Of a stretch of DNA of 64,000 nt, positions 11,501 to 23,145 are shown in pieces. The stretch is from Voacanga thouarsii (taxonomy: Eukaryota; Streptophyta; Magnoliopsida; Gentianales; Apocynaceae), in the NCBI GenBank assembly GCA_026120185.1, contig JANUWF010002200.1, positions 3,532,001 through 3,596,000 on the forward strand, in the 5' to 3' direction. The position numbers and the translations under genes are program-made. Position 1 is the first letter of the stretch; each line of letters starts with the position of its first letter. Below the pieces are notes generated by a model, which searched no databases, was not told where the DNA came from, and was given only the letters and a program-made list of their open reading frames with translations.

Positions 11501-14500
11501 TGAATGCAATTCTTTTCTTTCCCAGTTTGGCAGCACGAGGTGCTCAGCTTTGGCTTGACACATCCTCCACCAATGCCGCTATCGTAAACGCTTACAAATC
11601 TGCTTGTGATAAGTATTTTGAGGGGCCTGGAACATCATCATCTGGATTAAATGGTCAACCTGGAGGACCTTCAGCAGTGTATTTGAGTTCTCCTATCTCC
11701 CTGGGAAAGGCTGTGAAAAATGATGCTGAATTGGAAGGCATGCGTAACTCCCACCTAAGGTAACTTTATGTTTCTTTTTCAAATGGATAAGCATGACTTC
11801 CTTTTTTTAATAAAAAAATTCTTCTTTCATATTTTACATGCAAAAGACTGCTGTTATCCAATGTCAAGTTGCTGTTTACTTTGGCATTGAACTTTGTGTC
11901 ATTAATCTTATTCATTATCTTCAAAAAAATCTGCACTGCTGTGTGCAAAGCTTCCTTTGACAATTTATTTCAAGACTCCTGAATTTTTGCTTTGGTCTAA
12001 ACATTATTAGTTTATATAACATGTATTGCCTGTATGTATTGGAGGGAAAGAAAAAAATATTTTGCATACTTGCATGCCTTTTCAGATGTAGAATGAAACT
12101 TAGTATTGCTCCAGAGTACTTCATCTAATCATGATTGGTTAGGATAAGCATATTCTTTCTAATACTCTGTTCTCTCTATACAAAAGTTATTGCACAAGGA
12201 TCTGTAGTTAGACCGACCCAGTAGATTAAGCAAATGAAAGAATAAACATTTTGGCCTCAAGTTGCCACAACCTCTAGAATATAAATCAGTCACCTGACGA
12301 ATTGAACGACTTTCTCATATTAAGGCATATGGATTTGGCATCAAATTGCTCACTCACATTTCCTCCCAGATTTGTTTGAAAGGTGCTGGATCCTTTTCTT
12401 TAGTCACACCATCTGGAATGTAGTCAGAACAAGCCATTATTGTTGTCTAATAATTTCCAGTCAAAACTAGGGTTCAGAAAGCACTTTTACTCATGTTCAT
12501 TATGCAACATGTCCATACATGAAAAAAGTTGTTGCATTTTCATTTGGTTGGAAGTGGGGAGGAGAGAAGGGAGTTGAAAGTGTGTGGGAAGGGCAACAGA
12601 ATAAATTGTTTTTCTTCAGAGGAAACTTTTGGTTCTTTAGAAAAGTAGTAGTAAAGGAGAGGGTTGGAGATCTATTTATGTCAATAAGATTGCTATACTA
12701 TAAGTTCTTCACCTTCCTTCCATTTTTATTTTCTTTGCCTCGTTACTGAATATTCTTTTTGGAGATGCAGGACCAGAAAATAATTCTTTCCCTTTTTATC
12801 TTCCACTCCCCAAACACCTCACCCCACTCCCGCACCACCCACCCCCCAAAAAACACCCAAAACAACAAAGATGGGTTCACCTTCTTTTCTTCTTAAATAA
12901 ATTGCACAGTTTAAGAACATTAACCAATTGGCATTCGAAGTTCAGCCAAAGCCCTGTCCAAACTGATTTGGCACATTTCTTTATTTTGGAGCAAGAGTAA
13001 CTGTTCTCTTTTCTTTTATACGATATCTTTGGACCAAACCAAGAAAATAGTTTCAGAGGATGCATCTTCTTCCTTTCCCTTCATTTCTTCTGATGGCTGC
13101 TTTTGCTTCTTCTGTTCCCTGCAGCCCCATCCTCATATGATTGGCCTTTGTAATCTAATTTTGTCACACCACTTGTCATTGCTAACTGTCTTGTGTACAG
13201 ACCCTATCAAAACTATTCCATTTGTTTATCATGATATTCATGGTAGAATTGCAAATGCAAACTTAGTTTTCTTGAGGTCATATAAACTCCTGTACTTCTC
13301 ACACCAGTAACTTTGAGAATATGAGAAGGAATTGCCTATGGTTATATATTTTAGAGGCTTTAGTTGGCTGAAACATTTTGGTTTACTAAAGCATGATTTT
13401 ATGCAGAGATGCTGCTGCATTGGCACAATTTTGGGCATGGCTAGAGGAGGAAATACAGAATGAGGTCATCTTGACCGAGATAGATGTCACAGACAAACTG
13501 CTTGAATTTCGTTCAAAGCAGGATGGTTTTATTGACACTAGCTTTGATACTATAAGTGGTATATCATCTTGTTTATCATGATGAACCCAGAATCCTCTCT
13601 TTGTTTTATTTGAATTTCGTTGGATCTGCTTTTTACTGGTCAGTTTTTGCAACTTCACCGTGGTTGAAGCCTATAGAACTTAGTGCATTTGGCTACTTCT
13701 TTTTTTCCTTTTAAGATGAAGTGAATTTCTTCACCCCTGAAACATTTTACAGACAGAAAGAGCTCTGGGCTACAACTGAGTGCTGATCCAAGTTTGGGAA
13801 ATCAGGAATTTTAAAGTGTAAATCTTGATTTGCCTCTAAACCCATTTAATATTTTCTTAGGATGGAAAGTTTTGGCATTCTGTAGTGACTACTACATGGA
13901 GGAAGAAAAATAACCACAAGGAGGCTTGTAATGTTATACGCGATGTTGCATGATATCTTATTTGTATGCAACAAAAGAAATTAAAAAAAAAAATCATATG
14001 CTATATAAGTCCTCACATATTCTCTGTGTTTTGTGCATTTGGATTCTGATATCCAAATGAAAGCAATCCATCTCATGTATGATTGTACTTGCTCCCAACC
14101 AAACCATCTCACTTTAGAAATTTAATGACTGTGCAGATGCTGCAATGTGATTTTTTGGATTGCATTTTTTCTCATCCAATCGTTATTGGGCCTTAAACCA
14201 TTATCGTGGAAGTTCTTATTCCTTATTTCTTGCAAACCCTAGATTGGTTTCTACTTGCGATTGCCTGTAAAAAAGAAAGATAATGAGTTGAACCTTGAAA
14301 ATTTAAAGAGATTCTTCTGACAAAGTTTATGATGGATAATACTAGCTGTATATTTATTTTGTAGAAAGTCCAATACTTTGTTTAGATCAGGCTTGCACAA
14401 AAACAAGATTGAACCTTTCCTTGTGGAATATTTAATGGTTCTGCAGTGTGTTTCTATCATTGTCATTATAGGGTTTAAATCTTGTTTTAATTTTTGCCAG

Positions 14501-17228
14501 TTTGAGTGGTGTGTGACTTAAGTTACAATTGCCCATTAGGAGCAAAATCATTAGAAACCTTTACTTGCCCAAGCATATTATTGTATGTTGTCGATTCGGT
14601 ACTGTCTGATGTATTCAAATCTACAGCTTCAGGTGCAAATGGTGCTATCATACATTATAAACCTGTACAGGGCAGCTGTAGTATTGTGGATACAAAGAAA
14701 CTCTTCCTGTTGGACAGTGGAGCTCAATACATTGATGGAACAACTGACATTACCCGCACAGTACATTTTGGCAAACCCTCTTCACGACAGAAAGAATGTT
14801 ATACCCGAGTTCTACAGGTATAATTAACTTCTGCATCAGAAGCTTCTCTGTTTACTTGCTTAAAAGTTAGGTTGATTTTGATTGAACAAGTATTATTGCT
14901 TCTGCTTTTCTTTTCTCTAATTCTTATATGGATATCGCTTCAGTTAAAATAATAGTTTTTTTAAGCCATCAGTCATGTTCATGCATGCACTGTCAGTTGA
15001 GGCTTCAAACTTTCGTGTTATCTGAGTGGTAAAATGCCCATAGCGTACTTAACTTATCTTCTTACTGAGATATCAGATTATCATTTGAAATCCATTGCTG
15101 GAAAATTAACTAAAGGCTGGCCCAATTTGAAAGTGCACTCTTGTGGAAAGTAATAGGTTCAAACTTCAATCTCTTCACTTGGTCATCGTAATGTGTTAGA
15201 AACCTTCATGGATGATCATGAATTGAGTTTCAAGTGCTAAAGTAACTTATTTGCCTACCTGGTGTAGGATTTGAGATGTCTGTGTTACATATTTTGAGGA
15301 GAAGAAAATATGCAAAATTTCAGCTTTGAAGTTCCAGTACTCTTGCTGTTAAACTAGATATTATTTGTAACATTGAATAGGGAGAAACAGAAATGGTACT
15401 AACTTGTCAGTTAATTGATTAAGTTGGCAATCTTGTTGTGCTAAGGCCAGTGCCGTGTTTTCTTTATGTTTATACTTATTACGTTGTTTAGCTATATCTA
15501 TGATACAATGTTTCTTCATTGAAAAAGAAGGTTCTATTTTGGTTTGACTAATGAATTACAATGAGCGTGTTTCCAAGGGTCATATCGCCCTTGATCAGGC
15601 AGTGTTCCCAGACAATACCCCTGGTTTTGTTTTGGATGCTTTTGCTCGATCTTCTTTATGGAAGATTGGCCTTGATTATCGGCATGGTAAGTTGTCTTCA
15701 CTCTGTCAGCTAGTTGTCGTCAGATTGATTAAAATGCTTCCCTAACTGACCAACCTGACCATGTTTGCTTACATCTTTGTGTAATTCAGGCACGGGCCAT
15801 GGTGTTGGCGCTGCATTAAATGTCCATGAAGGTCCTCAAAGTATTAGCTTTCGATTTGGAAATCTGACTCCTCTATTGAAAGGCATGATTGTGAGTAATG
15901 AACCTGGCTATTATGAAGACCATTCATTTGGCATTCGGATTGAGGTATTTTATACATGCAGTGCATCTACTGTAACTATTGGTACCCATAGTGTGTTCCA
16001 GCCATCTCAAAATATCTATAGAAGCCCATTCTATTTCTTTGGGCTTGCATACGGTACTCATTTGGTTATGTCAGTTGGAATTCAATGGATTGCAAAATAC
16101 AGCGGTTTACATTTGCACTTTGCTTTGTCCTTCATGGTTTGAGTGCCTTTTCTTCCTGAGTCCACAAGCTTTATTCAGTTTTTGTTGCTTATCAATTTTC
16201 ATTTGTGATCGGGTTTCAAACATTCGTGCCTACAGAATCTCCTTTATGTGAAAGAGGTTAACACGCCAAATTGCTTTGGAGGAATTGGATATTTGGGATT
16301 TGAAAAGCTCACATTTGTTCCAATACAGGTATGTTGGTTTAGAATCCCAATAACATACAAACTTGGACCTCTTTACAGCAGAGGCTTCACAGTAGAGTAG
16401 TTTGTTGAAAGGCAGAAGAGAAATAGTCAGTCTGAAATTATAACCATGGGCTCTTATGTCTTAGATCTACTCATTCTGGAGTGTCTGCTTTACTTGGATA
16501 GGTGTCCCTAAATAACATTTTTCTTGTCGTTATGCAGACTAAGTTAATTGAGACATCTTTGCTTTCTGATGCTGAGGTCAATTGGCTAAATGATTACCAC
16601 ACACAAGTTTGGGAGAAGGTGAGTGTCTTAACAGCTATCTTTGTCCCTTTGTGTGTGTGTGTGTGTTTCAACTATTCTCAGCCGTCAAAGATTAAATGGA
16701 GGGGAAAAGGATTTTGTCCCAAACAATGTAATGGTCTTGACTTTGGTGCCATTTAAGAAGAAATGATCATATGTGCAACAGTGCAAGTTTGAAAAGGCAT
16801 TTTAGAGACTGGTAGGTACAACTCATGTTTAGCAACCTACGGTAAACATTAGGTGATTTCATAGACGTGTCTTCAGCCATAAACAATTCTAAGATAGGAG
16901 CTGTGTTTTTTCTGCATATAGACTACATTTATAGCAACACTGTAAGTTGGTCAATGATGAAATAGGCTATTCAGGCTTTGCCCCCGAGTCCTCCATGTAA
17001 ATCTGTGAGGTTAACACTGGGATTTGCTGGCTCTTGACTTATAAGTAATCAAACTGGCATCTAAATATCACAGAAAATATTATATCACGCCAACATGCAG
17101 CAAAACTTTGCAACCATTTTGATGCTTCGCATTGCTAACTAAACGTGTATACCTAGGTATCGCCCCTGCTGGAAGGTTCTGCTAGGCAGTGGCTATGGGA
17201 CAACACAAGGCCAATTGTGAAGCCTTAA
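5520..17228 (+). CDS. APP2: Aminopeptidase P, organellar type (APP2-like)
   Basis: Exons: 5520-5828, 6070-6195, 6286-6405, 7193-7468, 11005-11177, 11526-11759, 13407-13558, 14627-14817, 15578-15686, 15790-15944, 16236-16328, 16538-16618, 17157-17228; 2091 nt, 696 aa, no stops or frame breaks. The enzyme is an X-prolyl metallo-aminopeptidase of the M24 'pita-bread' family, removing an N-terminal residue that precedes proline. The five metal ligands are present: D493 and D504 ([15 protein letters not shown]), H567 (GTGHGVG), E601 (SNEPGYYE) and E615 (GIRIE). Substrate histidines are H473 and H576. The first ~75 residues are Ser/Arg/Ala-rich and fit a transit peptide, as in Arabidopsis APP2. The start is the first ATG in frame; upstream in-frame sequence has no ATG. 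Intron 4 is enlarged by a retrotransposon and intron 5 has a GC donor. Plastid location is inferred. Confidence 0.95.
5829..7192 (+). other. APP2 introns 1 to 3
   Basis: Introns 5829-6069, 6196-6285 and 6406-7192 all have GT-AG ends and phase-0 junctions. Intron 3 (787 bp) contains only AT-rich and poly-T sequence, with no recognisable transposon or coding remnant. Confidence 0.85.
7699..8287 (-). repeat. 3' LTR of the intron-4 chromovirus
   Basis: 589 bp. It aligns along its length with 9557-10120, with substitutions and small indels. In minus orientation it begins TGATAGAGAC and ends CTGCATCA. The polyprotein reading frame runs through the polypurine tract into this LTR, so the last ~40 codons lie in the LTR. 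Confidence 0.85.
8170..8620 (-). pseudogene. Integrase C-terminus and chromodomain remnant
   Basis: On the minus strand the segment near 8540-8610 reads [16 protein letters not shown], a chromovirus integrase C-terminal signature. After a frameshift the frame continues at 8170-8556 with [19 protein letters not shown], then [14 protein letters not shown], then LYERYNAF. That is the chromodomain fused to integrase in this clade, and it targets integration to particular chromatin. The last residues extend into the 3' LTR. The frameshift shows the copy is dead. Confidence 0.8.
8631..9289 (+). repeat. Extra LTR in opposite orientation, with PBS
   Basis: A 659-bp LTR begins TGATGTAG and ends CTGCATCA. 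It is preceded by a polypurine-like AGGGGGAGAA (8621-8630) and followed at 9290 by GTTTGGTATCAGAGAC, a primer binding site complementary to initiator methionine tRNA. Its R/U5 part resembles the flanking LTRs inverted, but its first ~130 bp differ. It holds a TATA-like TCTATAAATAGAG near 8964-8977. Confidence 0.8.
9290..9556 (+). pseudogene. Retrotransposon leader and gag start fragment
   Basis: After the primer binding site and a leader with a poly-A run, an ATG at about 9472 opens a frame rich in Glu and Asp (beginning [10 protein letters not shown]). It runs about 25-30 codons before meeting the flanking LTR. This is where gag begins in this family, but the fragment is too short to assign firmly. 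Confidence 0.5.
9557..10120 (-). repeat. 5' LTR of the intron-4 chromovirus
   Basis: 564 bp, homologous to 7699-8287. It begins TGATAGAGAC and ends TAGCATCA in minus orientation. Like its partner, it includes the tail of the chromodomain reading frame, here broken by a stop after WHTLR. The sequence just inside it is not a primer binding site but inverted gag-start sequence. Confidence 0.82.
10121..11004 (+). other. Remainder of APP2 intron 4
   Basis: Original intron sequence resumes at the CTCAG duplication and runs to the acceptor TTTCCAG|AGAGGC. It is AT-rich and I see no coding or repeat structure in it. Without the inserted element and one target copy, intron 4 would be about 1.1 kb. 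Confidence 0.7.
11178..11525 (+). other. APP2 intron 5, GC-AG type
   Basis: The exon 5 donor reads GAAAG|GCGAGT and the acceptor CCCAG|TTTGGC. Only this GC donor keeps the frame and gives the conserved sequence [11 protein letters not shown]. Using the nearby GT (GGCGA|GTTACG) adds 5 nt and shifts the frame. Confidence 0.8.
11760..13406 (+). other. APP2 intron 6
   Basis: A 1647-bp GT-AG intron, AT-rich, with a C-rich stretch near 12805-12850. No transposon ends or coding remnants were recognised. Confidence 0.8.
13559..17156 (+). other. APP2 introns 7 to 12
   Basis: Introns 13559-14626, 14818-15577, 15687-15789, 15945-16235, 16329-16537 and 16619-17156 have GT-AG ends. For intron 7, the acceptor at 14626 is preferred over one 11 bp downstream (TTCAG|GTGCA). 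The first keeps the family's full-length spacing before [11 protein letters not shown], while the second would remove residues there. A short (GT)n run lies near 16651-16667. Nothing else was seen. Confidence 0.75.
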
Positions 17229-19119
17229 TTTCTTTATGGTTACGTCCTATTATTTGTACATTGCTGAACCAGACTGGACTGCTGTGCTGTGTACAGATAA
17301 AAAGTTTATGTTAGTAGCCTCAGAAAGATAAAAAGACAAAGCAGAGAAGGCCATAGACTTGTTATGCTCATGCTGTAGATTGTAGAATAATTCTTGGTTT
17401 CCCCAAAATTGTAAAGAAAATTTGAAATCTTGATTTTTCATACTGTGTGTGTGTGTGAGAGAGAGAGGGAGGGGGGGGGGGGAGAAAGAGAGATTTCTTT
17501 TGGTGAAGTTCAATGGAATACCATTACTAGTTCAATATTCTTTGCTAAGTATTTAACACAAATCTTATTAGTTCAGGAAGAAAATCTAATCGAGTTATTG
17601 TCTGGCACAAAATAGTTAACTATTTACTATTTATTCATTTCCTCCACATGGTGAGGCATGTAAATAGGTAAGATCACAAAAATGATGAGGATTACGATTC
17701 TAACATTTCATGTTCTTACAATTCTGGTTCCATTAACAACAGGGCATTTAATTTTAACAAAACTAGACTTGTGCACTTCGTTCGGATTTTTTTTTTTTTT
17801 TTTAAAGAACAGATCAATTTAACAGAAAATCTTCAAATTTTCCCTAAATTCTATACTAAGTGTAAACTTGGAAACGCAGAAACTTCCCGAAATACGTTGA
17901 AGAAGAACTGAAAAATGCTATGAACTGGTAAAAGGACTGATTTGTAAAGATTTTGAATATCAATGACTAAAAGTGTGAAAGTGTTTGATTTGTAGAGATT
18001 TAGAGAGGCTAAAATGATATACTATGGTTAGAGTTAATCACGGGATTGAAGAATAATCGAATTAATTTGAATAATAGGATAGAAAAGAATCAAAATCGAA
18101 AAAAATTGTTAACTTTTAATTTTTTTTAACCAAATTATTTTATATGTAATATTTGTATCGAGAATTATTTCAAACGGTATGAAACCTGTCTCGAACTGTT
18201 TCGAATTGTATTGAATCGAAGAATCGAAATTAGAATCGAATATATATAGTTATATAAATATATATATTATATTTAAAAAGAATGATAAATGTAATTCTAA
18301 TTATATATATATATATATATAGTATATATATATGTGTGTTATATAAGTAGATTATATAGATTAATATACAATAGATTGCATTATATATTATATGTAGATT
18401 ATACTGTATATATAGTATGTATATATAAAGTATTATATAGGTTGTTTCAATTTCATTTTAAAATTTTGTTTTAGATTAAAATTTGAAAATTATTAACATA
18501 TAATTTTCATATTTGTGGATAACAATATTTTTTGTGAAAAATGTTCAAAAATATTCGAAAATTAAATTGGAACGTCTTTATTCTATTAAAATCGAATATT
18601 CGAATATCTGTCACTTCTTGTCTTAAAACTAAAAATATCTATTCCGTTCCATCTCAAAATTAAAATTGGGACTAATACTAAAAATATAAAAGATCGAAAT
18701 TTTGAAATGATATTGGAGATTTTTAAATTCCCGAAACTATGGCCCTAGTATAGGGATGACACGCACAATTCTAGTAAAGAAGGGAAATGGTATGTGCTAA
18801 AAATGAAAAATTTCCCTTTCATATTAATAAAATTAACTTGTTTATTATTTTAGATTGTATAAAAAATATTGGCATTTTTCTTTAAAAAATTAATGTGTTT
18901 TATATTTTAAAGTAATTAATATATTTTTATATATTTAAATTTAAAATAAAATATTTTAAAATTTATATATTTTTATTAATATATTATAATTTTTAATTTT
19001 ATATAAAATTCTGTACTAAGTCAGTTATTATCAATTTGATGAGGAGGGAGGGAGTATTTTTTTATAACTGGACTAAAATAATATAAAGTTTGAAAGATAA
19101 GAATTTGTAATATAAATAA

Positions 19120-19161
<42 letters not shown>

Positions 19162-19286
19162 ATTACGAAAACACTTTATAGTGACATATATCATTGTTAT
19201 CTATTGACGTTTGAAGAGTTTTTTTTTTTTTTTATTTACTTGACAGCATAAATAAGAAATGAAAAGATTTTTTTTTTAATAGAAAT
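17229..19286. other. Intergenic, AT-rich with simple repeats
   Basis: The APP2 3' UTR comes first, then AT-rich spacer. Low-complexity parts are a (GT)n-(GA)n-(G)n tract at 17444-17491, AT/TA tracts near 18240-18430 and a (TA)n run at 19118-19154. No gene was found. Confidence 0.7.
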
Positions 19287-20070
19287 GTGAAGGGTTTTTT
19301 GAATACAAAAGATCACATACAGGAACTGAACACTAGGGAAGAAAGTACATCGTTTCAAGAGGAGATACACTCTGATGGTTCCCCAAATTCCCAAACTCAT
19401 ACCACTCCCATCCGTGTTCGGAACCCCGGAGACCCTCAGTCGTCTACAACCGTGTTGTCGGCTTTATCTGGTGCTAGCCGGGGAAAGCCCTCCAAGCCAT
19501 CCTCCACTGTCCCTGACAAGCCTGAGGAAGAAAACTGGCATATTCGGAAGACTCGGGAATGTGCGACCCCGCACTTGAGCCGTGAGGAGGCTACGAAGAA
19601 AGCCGTTGGGATATTATCCAGGGGGTGGAGATGGGCTAGAGGAGGGTGGAAGGCGCCGGAGAGGGGGTTTTAGCGGACCGGCCACCAACTCCATTGTGTC
19701 TTGGAGCAATACCAACAACAGTTTCGTCGTACAGACTGTCCCGGAGTTTGCCAGAGATCGTTTGCCGTGGTATTTCAAACACAACAACTTTACTTCCTTC
19801 CAGACCCTGCTGAAAAACGTGAGCAGCTTAAGTTAGAAGTTCCGCTCGAGTGGAACGGTTTTTATTGCTCTATTTCATATCCTCCTCCTGTTGGTGAGTT
19901 ACCTCTTCCCTGAAGCAAAGCTGCCACCCAAGTTCAAAGTGCCAGAATTCGAAAGAGAAAATTGGGAACTACCGACCTGATACTGCATCTAAAGATCTAA
20001 GCCAGGAGAAATTAGTACAGGAAGCTAAGAACGATGCGGAACCTTTTTCAATGGAAAGGAAGTAAAGAAT
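19287..20070 (+). pseudogene. Frameshifted gene fragment, family unknown
   Basis: Three frames must be used in turn to read it. The first part (19287-19620) has RVRNPGDPQSSTTVLSALSG and continues to REEATKKAVGILSRG. A frameshift near 19620 then gives a Gly/Arg-rich stretch. After the embedded heat-shock-factor piece come DPAEKREQL, then VPLEWNGFYCSISYPPP and, after another frameshift near 19910, PEAKLPPKFKVPEFE. The last block, DLSQEKLVQEAKND, lies near 20000. The biased composition and multiple breaks mean a decayed copy of a real gene, which I cannot name. Confidence 0.55.
19678..19800 (+). pseudogene. Heat-shock factor DNA-binding-domain fragment
   Basis: The frame reads PATNSIVSWSNTNNSFVVQ and then VPEFARDRLPWYFKHNNF, which matches the middle of the plant HSF DNA-binding domain. 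Intact HSFs have SIVSWSxxNNSFVVW and FARDLLPxYFKHNNFSSF. The start of the domain, the segment after HNNF (FVRQLNTY) and the oligomerisation region are absent. It is embedded in a different gene's remnant, so it is a captured or shuffled piece and not a functional factor. Confidence 0.8.
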
Positions 20071-21593
20071 GCCATTTCCAGTAAGTACTTCATTTACTTT
20101 CATTTTCAATCCTCTTTTACTTTTACCTTCTCCTTCTTTTGTGTTCTCTAAGACTATTTATTTCTTTTTTCAGCACTCTCGATTGCAATTTGGAGAGGGA
20201 TTTCTCCAGTCAAGTGGCACAACCGTAGTAAAATTGCACATACAATTTACCCCCTATTATCACAACCCGAAAAGCTGCAAAATTTTTGCCTCCAATATGT
20301 GGTTCATGGAAATCTTAGACTTGGCCCATGGTTCCAAATCATTCTGTATAAATCTGAAAACTTCGCGGCAAGAGATATTGGGTTCTTCATGGTCGGATTC
20401 AATTTTTTGTGATACGTTACTGGTAGAGCATTGAATAATTTTGATTGCTATGGAGTATTTTGTCTCCTGGTCGAAGGATTTGGCGGGGAAAATATGCTAT
20501 GGGTCTTGAGACCTAGGTTTTTACTGCTATGAACAACATTCTTGAATGACTTAATGCTTTTGCTAGAGAAAATTCGATTTACTTTTTGTTGGATGTCCGT
20601 GCAATAGCATAATAACTTATTTTACCTGTGAATATAGGTAATTTTACCTCTTGGTTTATTAGCAATTAAACTGTCTATGGAATTGATCCTCTCTCTTAAT
20701 TATTTTATTTGCACCTAAGCATCGAGTGGTTGTGTCAGAGGTTTGGACTGTTATCCTATTTATGTACTGTGGCCTAATGATTTTTCTTCTATATTGCCTC
20801 TTGGAAATAAAGGGGAATCATTATTTTCTGTGGTGCCATATTTTGTGAAGTATGATATGATTAAACAAAAAAAGAATATTTTGGGATAAATTTATGGTTC
20901 TGAATACTGAGCATTGCTAGGTGAAAAATATTATGTTTTTTCCTTTGGTATGTTTAATTTTTCTTTGAAGTTATGTTTCCATTAATACACTAGAATCTTA
21001 CGGACTATTAATGTAGGAGAGTTGTAGGCTCTCTATTAAGCTAATTCTTTGCTATTTTACATAATTCTGTGATGGTAACCCCAGTAGCACTTTGACACCT
21101 ATACATGTTTCTTTTGAAAACGATGTTTGTTGCTTAACTTTTGACTTTGTGCCGACGTTAGGACTTGCTTTTGGAATTGTTATTTTATTGAAGGGTTCTT
21201 GCAAATTGAGATGATTTTTTTCCCCCTGTGCTACAAAAAATTGGGAGGTGGCCTTCCCTTTTCTTATCTTTTTGCTATGATTTTCTACTGCTGTCTTAAT
21301 TTCCATCAAAATCAAGATTGTTCGAAACTATAAATTGAGTAGCAGTTTACTTAAACTTCTCTGCATCAGTTTATTAGTTCTATTGATAGTTTATTCATCA
21401 GCATCATCCTCGCAGAATTGAAGTATATACATAGAAGTAGGTTTGATTAATTTCCTTCATCGTCGCTCTTTGTTAAACCTCTTGATCAAGATTCCAGAAT
21501 CTCAAGCACTTTGTAGAGATTTGAAAGATGCCTGTGTTGAAAGGGCTTTCTGATCATTCACTGCCCTTAAGATCAATGCCAAGGTAAGCCACC

Positions 21594-21625
<32 letters not shown>

Positions 21626-23145
21626 GTTTGTATTTACAAAGACTACATCATTTTTTACAATCATTTCTTTTAGCTTTTGCTCTGGTAGTTCATAACCATT
21701 TTAAATCTTCTATGCACTTTTGGATGAAATAAAAAGGTGACCAGATTCATTAAGCACAAATTAACTTCTGTGGCCCTTACGACAGGAACCTTTCAATGCT
21801 GAGCTGTCGCACTCAACTTTGATTTCCTCTTATGTGACTCATGTTGATTTTTTCTACAAGAGAAACTAGGGACCAACACAAATAGTTGATGTCATTGAGA
21901 GGTTTAGTACCTTCTAATTTCCTATGTTTCTCAGTTTTTTATATTTGGATAATATTTTAGTAATTACTGAATTATATTGTATTGACATACCAGTATTATT
22001 GAGCAGATATTCTGTTTCTTTAACAGGGCTGCTAGAAAATTCTAAAGCCCTATACATCAGACATATTTGGTGAGTGATAGTCAGGGAAGTGGATATCTTC
22101 TGATTTGAAGATTTACTAAGATATGGTTGTGAATGCATTTGACTGAAGGAAGAACCGTTTGTTGTCTAAATTAACAGGAAGCTGCCAAAACATTACCATC
22201 ACCACCACTTTGCAGGTAATATTGTTTGTACCAGTCGACCTTTGTGTTTCCTGGTATAGGTTATCTTCTTGGTGATTTTAACTTGAATTTTAGTCGCTTT
22301 TGTATAATTCATTGTTCTCCTTGCAGATTCTAACCATACAAAAGTTATGACTTATCAATCCAGTGTTTGTGATTTGTAGCGTGCTGGACATTTTGCTCTT
22401 GGAAATGGTTAGTTCACATATCAATGTTGATAGTTAGTTCTTTTGGCATGGAGATCAGTACATGGTCTTTATTAGCACTAAATATAGTTGAGATGAAAAG
22501 TGGGAAGGGTTGGAAAATTTAGCCTTTGATTAAAGTTGTTAATATGATTATGTCTGTAGTGAAAGAAAAAAGATTGTTGCATGAAAAGTCTTTTGTTGAC
22601 AGTGCATTCTATTATGTTTTTAGAACATTTGTGCATATGTGTATGTTTTCCAAGAGCATACATATTGATAGACAGAATTGCTAGGTCCAGTGTTGGTACG
22701 AGTGCCCCCAACTGTCCCAATCATCTATTAGGACCCTCCAGACGTGCTAAGTTTCTTCTTCTCCTCTCCTCTCCTCTCCTCTTCTCTCTGACAAGAGGCT
22801 GTTTTCCCTCCTTCCTCTTAAGGTTAGAGTTCATAAGGTATCTCAAAATGATTTAATATCGATGTGCATGTTTTTATGGTTCTGGCTTCTGTGGTTCAGA
22901 GATTTATTTTCCCATTTTTCCCCCTCAAAATAATTTTTCATTATTCGTGTATTAGTGCTTTGGTGAATTTTGTGTACCATTTTGCTACACTGCATCTGCA
23001 GCACTTGGACTTCTCTCAAAACTATGTTCATCTCTGCCACAACGCAAAGAGATTTCTGCAATAGATTTATCTGTTGCATGCAAGAGATTTTTGTAGCTTC
23101 CTGTGTACTTACTTGCTTGGTGATTTATAAGAAGTGTTGTTTTAG
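20071..23145 (+). other. Non-coding or unassigned sequence within the mosaic
   Basis: Mostly T-rich sequence. Short exon-like segments with plausible splice signals occur near 20174-20411, 21490-21582 and 22179-22217. None of them gives a protein I recognise. A long poly-T lies at 21602-21625. Confidence 0.5.

Noticed and set aside
14627..14637. Alternative APP2 exon 8 acceptor at TTCAG|GTGCA
   Set aside because: It keeps the frame poorly with the G left by exon 7 and shortens a conserved segment; the acceptor at 14626 gives the family spacing.
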